A program made the translations under genes and the position numbers. From Euperipatoides rowelli (lineage: Eukaryota > Onychophora > Udeonychophora > Euonychophora > Peripatopsidae), in NCBI GenBank assembly GCA_003024985.2, contig PXIH01S0034914.1: a stretch of DNA of 11,406 bases; one strand, written 5' to 3'. Below are positions 7,845-11,406 of the stretch, one piece after another (the first letter of the stretch is position 1; every line of letters begins with the position of its first letter). The notes under the pieces are model-generated. The model searched no databases, had not been told where the DNA came from, and worked only from the letters and a program-made list of their open reading frames with translations.

Positions 7845-9191
7845 ATATATATACACACATTATATTTATGTACATGTACAGTATATACAGTATAAAATAT
7901 TTTGTGTTTTTTTTTCTCACTCCTCTATTTTCATGAACAACTGGTTTTGTTTGAAAATTCCTTACATTTAAAAATTAATTACTACATTTTAAAAAAAAAA
8001 AATTCTGTTAACAGTTAACTTAAAAAACAATTAGACTCAAACAGTGTTTTCTATCCTTTTTTTTTAAATATTAAAATAGCAAGCTCCATAGTCTTCTCAA
8101 GTGAGCTTTATTTTAATTGGTTTGAAAAAGTATTTATGTAAGCTTCATTTTAATTGGACTCCTGTATCTGCTCAGCTCAGAGCATAAAGTCTAATGAATT
8201 GGAAATGTCAGAAGTTAGATTTATCTCTAGTCTGACTTCAGTTAAGGTTTGACAGCAGCAGAATTCTCTTGATTGTGCAGACCATCATGACTGAAGGCGG
8301 TAAAAAAAAACACTGGTGTGAGATTACAAAAATAAGATCCATTTGATAGGAAGGCATTTAAAACCAAATATAGTGGACATATTTTGATCTTTTCTGTAAG
8401 AAGGGTCACCATATTTGGGCAAAAATGAACTATTTTGTTATTTTAAGAATCTTGAGATTGTAAAAATGAAATAAGATTTGAAAGATAAATTCGGTGGGAA
8501 CCTATTAAAAACAAAACGGGTTTAGTTAACAAATTTTGTCATGCAAATATTCTTTTGGATATATAGACTATAATAATATTACTAAATAAATAAATTAATT
8601 AAATGATGTATTCGTAAGATGTTTTCTGAAAAAAAAAAAACTCACCATAGCTAGAAATGATATATTTGGAATTAATTCCTTACATACAAAATAATAAACT
8701 AGGAGTAAAATAAAATTAGTATTAATTAACTTGCATTTGGCATCTGGCACCATACAAGTTTTATTTTTTATATTTTCTTCTGCAAACTTGTTTGCCATTT
8801 GTAACTTTATAAAAATAAATGACTTAAAAAACATATGGAAGGTACAATGTTATGACAAATTTTTTCTTTTAAAACCTAGTTATTTATTGGAAAATTTCCA
8901 TAATCCCTTCTGCCCTCCCTCTAATTACAAAAAAAAAAAAAAATTATAATTACTAGTTTTATAGACCATAAATGAGGATTTACAATTTATAGGGACATAA
9001 AATTAAAATTAAATGAAAAATTAAGTCATAGCCCATTTCTGATTTAGGATTATTAAATTTAAGTTTAAGTTTTTTATGAATTAAATTGTAATAATATGAT
9101 TGAGTATTAGTGCTATAAGACAGGCACCACACAGAGCATAGCGTTGCAAAATTTATTCGCACAATATTTATAAAGCACATAGCTTTCAATG
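7845..9191. other. AT-rich stretch, no gene seen
   Basis: This interval holds homopolymer runs and an imperfect duplication of AGCTTTATTTTAATTGG (8104-8120 and 8141-8157, one mismatch, 37 bp apart). A minus-strand frame at 8595-8834 is open for 79 codons. It contains a GTGAGT donor-like site and a TTTCAG acceptor-like site only about 20 nt apart, too close for an intron. A second minus-strand frame (8980-9189) extends past its start to an acceptor-like TTTTTTTCAG at about 9207. Neither gives a recognisable protein. Confidence 0.55.
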
Positions 9192-9436
9192 TAGAGTGTC
9201 CAACTGAAAAAAATATTATCGTGCGCTAGTTTTCGGAGAAAAAAACCATAGAGCCCGCTTTAAAAATAGTAGCGTTAGCGTGCGAGGAATTATCACCACT
9301 TTTTAATAAAACACATTGTTTTCAATCTGCAGCACCCCACATAACGCACATTGTAGCGCATAAATGACTTTCTACTTCCATCTCCCATCTTTCGTCCCCA
9401 TGGATACAAAGTGTTAATAAACTTCCCGTACTGTAG
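9192..9436 (+). mobile_element. Possible hAT-like end, cut at N
   Basis: The segment begins TAGAGTGTCCAACTG, fits the loose YARNG start of hAT termini, and shares the 11-mer GTGTCCAACTG with the hAT-like end at 7844. The following 240 bp are CpG-richer than their surroundings (GTGCGCTAG, TTTTCGGAG, AGCGTTAGCGTGCG, GTAGCGCAT), consistent with a mobile element. It runs into the N at 9437 with no second end. The assignment is speculative. Confidence 0.2.
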
Positions 9437-9437
9437 N

Positions 9438-9521
9438 CCAGACTTCGAAGAGAACTCTTTCATCACTTTCAAAAGTAGACCTCTGGTCTACTTTTTGAAA
9501 CCTTTTCTCCGAAGTCTGATG
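9438..9521 (+). repeat. 84-bp imperfect palindrome, copy 2 (starts at N)
   Basis: This block is identical to 4888-4971 and begins exactly one base after the N at 9437. Sequence after 9521 (TCGCAGCCAATCACC) is found only here. The match limits coincide exactly with the two Ns, as expected for overlapping contig ends rather than a biological duplication. Confidence 0.97.
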
Positions 9522-9527
9522 TCGCAG

Positions 9528-9532
9528 CCAAT
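9528..9532 (+). promoter_or_regulatory. CCAAT-box-like motif upstream of MADF remnant
   Basis: AGCCAATCACCGACG lies about 75 bp before the MADF-like coding stretch, inside the transposon. A CCAAT box at this distance would suit the promoter of the element's accessory gene. There is no TATA box in a fixed position, and the motif is short. Confidence 0.25.
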
Positions 9533-9579
9533 CACCGACGATGAGAACATGTGACTTGACTTTACAAATTACTTACTAA

Positions 9580-9702
9580 AAAATAAAAATTCCGGTTACT
9601 CGCTTCGCCGACAAAAACTGGGACGATGAAATATTTTTATTAATTCAAGAAGTAGAAAAATATCCGTGTCTGTACTACTAGCACTTAATTGAATATCACA
9701 AC
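9580..9702 (+). pseudogene. Broken MADF-domain remnant (transposon accessory protein)
   Basis: The frame is open from 9580 after a TAA. It reads FADKNWDDEIFLLIQEVEKY from 9604, then PCLYY, a TAG at 9679-9681 and HLIEYHN to 9702. The pattern W-x-x-E, L-I-x-x-V-x-x-x-P-x-L-Y and, at the right spacing past the stop, Y-x-N is the N-terminal part of a MADF domain. This Myb/SANT-related DNA-binding fold occurs in the second protein of PIF/Harbinger transposons and in host regulators. Only about 30 of the usual roughly 85 residues remain; similarity ends after the Y-x-N. There is no ATG: the codon before Ala-Asp is TTC. The in-frame stop and lost C-terminus make it non-functional. Lying between matching inverted repeats and TAA duplications, it is best read as a fossil of the autonomous parent. 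Confidence 0.6.
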
Positions 9703-9922
9703 AAACCACTATTTATTTATTTTATTAAAAATGATGATTCTTCAATCCATTGGTATCGTATGTAATACAACAGATAAATGGCTTTGATATTTAAAACTGA
9801 ATTGCCACTGCTTGGAAATTAAAAAATCTATTTATTTTATGCATATATATATTTAATACAATAATATGCAAATCAATTAATGTGGTAGTCATTACATGTC
9901 ACTATCCATTTTGACAGCAGGA

Positions 9923-9990
9923 GTACGCACACTAAAGAGAAAAACTTTCAAATAAAAAAAAAATTATCCTAGTGTGTGTCAGATTACTCT
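9923..9990. repeat. Subterminal inverted copies of the transposon tip motif
   Basis: GTACGCACACTAAAGAGAAA (from 9923) and, inverted, TCCTAGTGTGTGTCAGATTA (from 9967) resemble the tip motif GCACACACTAGGAGA of the surrounding element. The left arm has an equivalent inverted copy at 4857-4880 (CTCCTGTGTGTCAAAATACT). The symmetrical placement suggests extra transposase-binding sites, or an earlier nested copy. Confidence 0.6.
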
Positions 9991-10075
9991 TGCGAAAACT
10001 TTCAGTTTTCGCATCATTAAAAAACTGCAAAGTATTAAAACTACGAAGTTTTTCTCTCCTAGTGTGTGCCTGGCT

Positions 10076-10979
10076 TAAAAAGACTTTAATTAATTAAGAA
10101 ATAATTGAGGTACATCAACTAAAATGATCTAAATATAAATATATTATTACTTTAATCTCTAAGCTGATATTTAAAATGAGTATGTACGGTAATAATTACA
10201 GAAGGTCTAACAATATTATGTTATGATACTGTACAAGATGATTATTTACAATTTCTTTTTATTTATGACAAGTTTACAGCAATTAAACTTGTTTTTTTTT
10301 TTTAAAAAAAAGTACAATATTCAAGTTTTAACTCACAGGCTGTTTCATTCATTCAACTATAAATATACATTTTGTTGGGAGCAATGTTTTGATAGTCTTT
10401 CTAATGTCAATCATTTACAAATCTTGACTAAGAATAAAAATAGTTTTGAAAGCAATGCAATATTGTAGAATGATATAAACAGTATATATATACTGTATAT
10501 ACGGTTACTTGTTTTTTTTTTTTTAAATCAACTCCACTTAATAAACGGCTATGAGTTTTAAGATTGTCATCTTTGATACAAATAGATTAGACAGGTCTAT
10601 ATATGGTCATGTTTACAGGATAATCTTGAAACATATTTGTTCAAATAAACAATTACAAGATGTTTTAGAAACCAATATTGCTGTGTAAACAGTTACTCAT
10701 AGAAATAAATTAAAGTTACTCTACTTTTTTCAAAACGTTTTTTTTTAATGTCTCTAGAATTTATAAATGTTAAAATGTATTGTTTATAGATGCAATTAAT
10801 GTTTAAACTTATTTCTCAGTAATGGATGGATATTAAATTGAAATGAGTAGTGAAAATAAATAAATTAAAAACTGTAATTAACATAATTTGTATAAAAACA
10901 AAATTAAACACATTTTTAAGAAATGGAATTTATTATTTTTATGTCTGTCTGCCTAGCTGATCCCTATTCGTTTTTTCAG
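10076..10979. other. AT-rich stretch with short palindromes, no gene seen
   Basis: Outside the transposon the sequence is AT-rich with T/A homopolymer palindromes (12 Ts then 8 As at 10292-10311; compare 10 Ts then 9 As at 7647-7665). It also has the perfect 18-bp palindrome ACAGTATATATATACTGT at 10479-10496. A plus-strand frame at 10223-10468 spans the homopolymer and shows no protein family. Confidence 0.6.
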
Positions 10980-11085
10980 AACCTTTGAGAGTCAGCAGAA
11001 CTGTAGCAATCTATTGGCAATGGGGCAGTTTTCAAGGATGCAAAACAAAAAAAGGGCAAATCACTTAGCCAAGAGATTTCTGTAA
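10980..11085 (+). CDS. Candidate 3' terminal exon, unknown protein
   Basis: A well-formed 3' splice site precedes this stretch: a branch-point-like GCTGATC (10957-10963), then CCTATTCGTTTTTTCAG ending at 10979. After one base completing a previous codon, the frame reads TFESQQNCSNLLAMGQFSRM, continues through 14 more residues including NKKRANHLAKRFL, and stops at TAA 11083-11085. The composition is balanced compared with the flanks, and the C-terminal half is basic. A GTAACA at 11082 could act as a weak donor if the exon were internal. No earlier exon was found, and I do not recognise the protein. It is the most exon-like terminal candidate in the window. Confidence 0.35.
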
Positions 11086-11302
11086 CAAGTTAAAAACAGC
11101 GTTTGTCAAATAACAATTTCTACAGATATGAATATTATCGTTTTAATAAGTATCAATAGGCATGCAGGCACATTTAATAATTCAAACAGATTTTCTAATT
11201 CTGAGGCTTGATTACAGTTTATGGTTCTCGTTCCAGATTGAGGCTATATACAAAATGGTCCAGACAAATTATTGAAAATTGAATGCTTTGTTGATTTTTA
11301 AG

Positions 11303-11353
11303 AGCACGCGTAATTTACTTCTTTATTTTAATGGAGGCGTTTCAAACTCAACG
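11303..11353 (+). CDS. Candidate 51-nt internal exon, unknown protein
   Basis: The block is flanked by an acceptor-like GCTTTGTTGATTTTTAAG ending at 11302 and a consensus donor ACG|GTAAGTGT at 11354, the best donor match in the window. Its length is divisible by three, and the phase-0 frame reads STRNLLLYFNGGVSNST. The +1 frame is also open (ARVIYFFILMEAFQTQ). An alternative reading is a short first coding exon from ATG at 11331. The frame cannot be decided without the next exon, which would lie beyond the window. The gene is unknown. Confidence 0.3.
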
Positions 11354-11406
11354 GTAAGTGTACATTTCTTTTTAGGATTTTGTAAATATGATTATTGTGT
11401 TAGAAT

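Larger units (their letters stand above)
4973..9436. other. N-bounded 4464-bp segment, probably misplaced contig
   Basis: The segment is delimited by single Ns at 4972 and 9437. The contigs outside it share an exact 84-bp terminal overlap (4888-4971 = 9438-9521). The segment itself begins with neither that overlap nor any transposon sequence; it begins inside a 20-bp minisatellite. Joining the outer contigs directly would restore a compact transposon with matching target duplications, so the segment more likely belongs elsewhere or to another haplotype. Confidence 0.65.
4791..10075 (+). mobile_element. PIF/Harbinger-like element, split by 4.46-kb N-bounded insert
   Basis: The left end (4791, AGCCTAGCACACACTAGGAG) and the right end read on the minus strand (10075, AGCCAGGCACACACTAGGAG) match at 19 of the first 21 bases. 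TAA flanks both ends directly (4788-4790 and 10076-10078), the TWA-type 3-bp target duplication of PIF/Harbinger elements. Inverted inner copies of the tip motif occur at about 4857-4880 and 9967-9990. A MADF-domain remnant at 9604-9702 fits the accessory DNA-binding protein of this superfamily. No DDE transposase is visible. If the outer contigs are joined through their 84-bp overlap, the element is 181 + 554 = 735 bp, a typical non-autonomous size. Confidence 0.7.

Noticed and set aside
7594-7920. 108-codon minus-strand frame
   Set aside because: It spans an hAT-like end, T/A homopolymers and TA simple sequence; no domain is visible and its length is near what chance gives at this base composition.
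8287-8299. ATGACTGAAGGCG followed by GTAAAA, as a short first coding exon
   Set aside because: Thirteen bases and a weak donor are not enough without transcript data.
8595-8834. 79-codon minus-strand frame starting MANKFAEENIKNK
   Set aside because: The start looks protein-like, but the rest follows AT-rich composition with a poly-F run. The donor and acceptor look-alikes are only about 20 nt apart.
1-11406. CRISPR array, prokaryotic operon, riboswitch or phage features
   Set aside because: Nothing of this kind is present; the splice-like signals and animal transposon ends point to a eukaryotic genome.

Overview
This looks like AT-rich, gene-poor nuclear DNA from a multicellular animal. Most of the window reads as roughly 70% A+T. 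There is no long intron-free gene, no operon structure and no bacterial signal. The recognisable elements belong to animal DNA-transposon families: a Tigger/pogo-like end, a PIF/Harbinger-like element carrying a MADF-domain remnant, and hAT-like ends. Short candidate exons have polypyrimidine-AG acceptors and, in one case, a consensus GTAAGT donor. I cannot name the species; an invertebrate with a large repeat-rich genome would fit, but that is a guess.

Layout. 1-507: an hAT-like end at the left edge, a near-perfect 62-bp hairpin (323-384), and a stretch resembling a minisatellite unit that stops at an N (508). 509-1217: a segment bounded by Ns at both ends, with one weak exon candidate. 1219-1635: a roughly 53-bp minisatellite with a three-unit higher-order repeat and regularly spaced HindIII sites, followed by a G-run and a weak tRNA-like (SINE-like) block. 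1713-3525: plain AT-rich DNA. 3834-4189: a Tigger-like element whose inner part is an exact-length 16-bp tandem array. 4791-10075: two ends of a PIF/Harbinger-like element with matching inverted repeats and a TAA target duplication. Its right part holds a broken MADF-domain coding stretch (9604-9702). Between these ends lies a 4464-bp segment (4973-9436) bounded by single Ns. It contains a 20-bp minisatellite, some exon-like stretches and an hAT-like end.

The clearest structural result concerns the assembly. The last 84 bases before the N at 4972 are identical to the first 84 bases after the N at 9437. The two outer contigs therefore overlap end to end, and the transposon would be a simple element of about 735 bp if they were joined. 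The 4.46-kb piece between them is probably misplaced or an alternative allele. A weaker version of the same pattern occurs at the Ns at 508 and 1218.

Genes. No complete gene can be called. The best exon candidates are at 10980-11085 (acceptor with branch-point-like motif, 34 codons then stop) and 11303-11353 (17 codons between an AG acceptor and a GTAAGT donor), both on the + strand at the right edge. Smaller and weaker ones lie at 6324-6396, 7523-7578, 4279-4338 (-), 3526-3604 (-) and 6680-6994 (-). I found no convincing new biological system. The interest lies in the repeat architecture and the assembly breakpoints.
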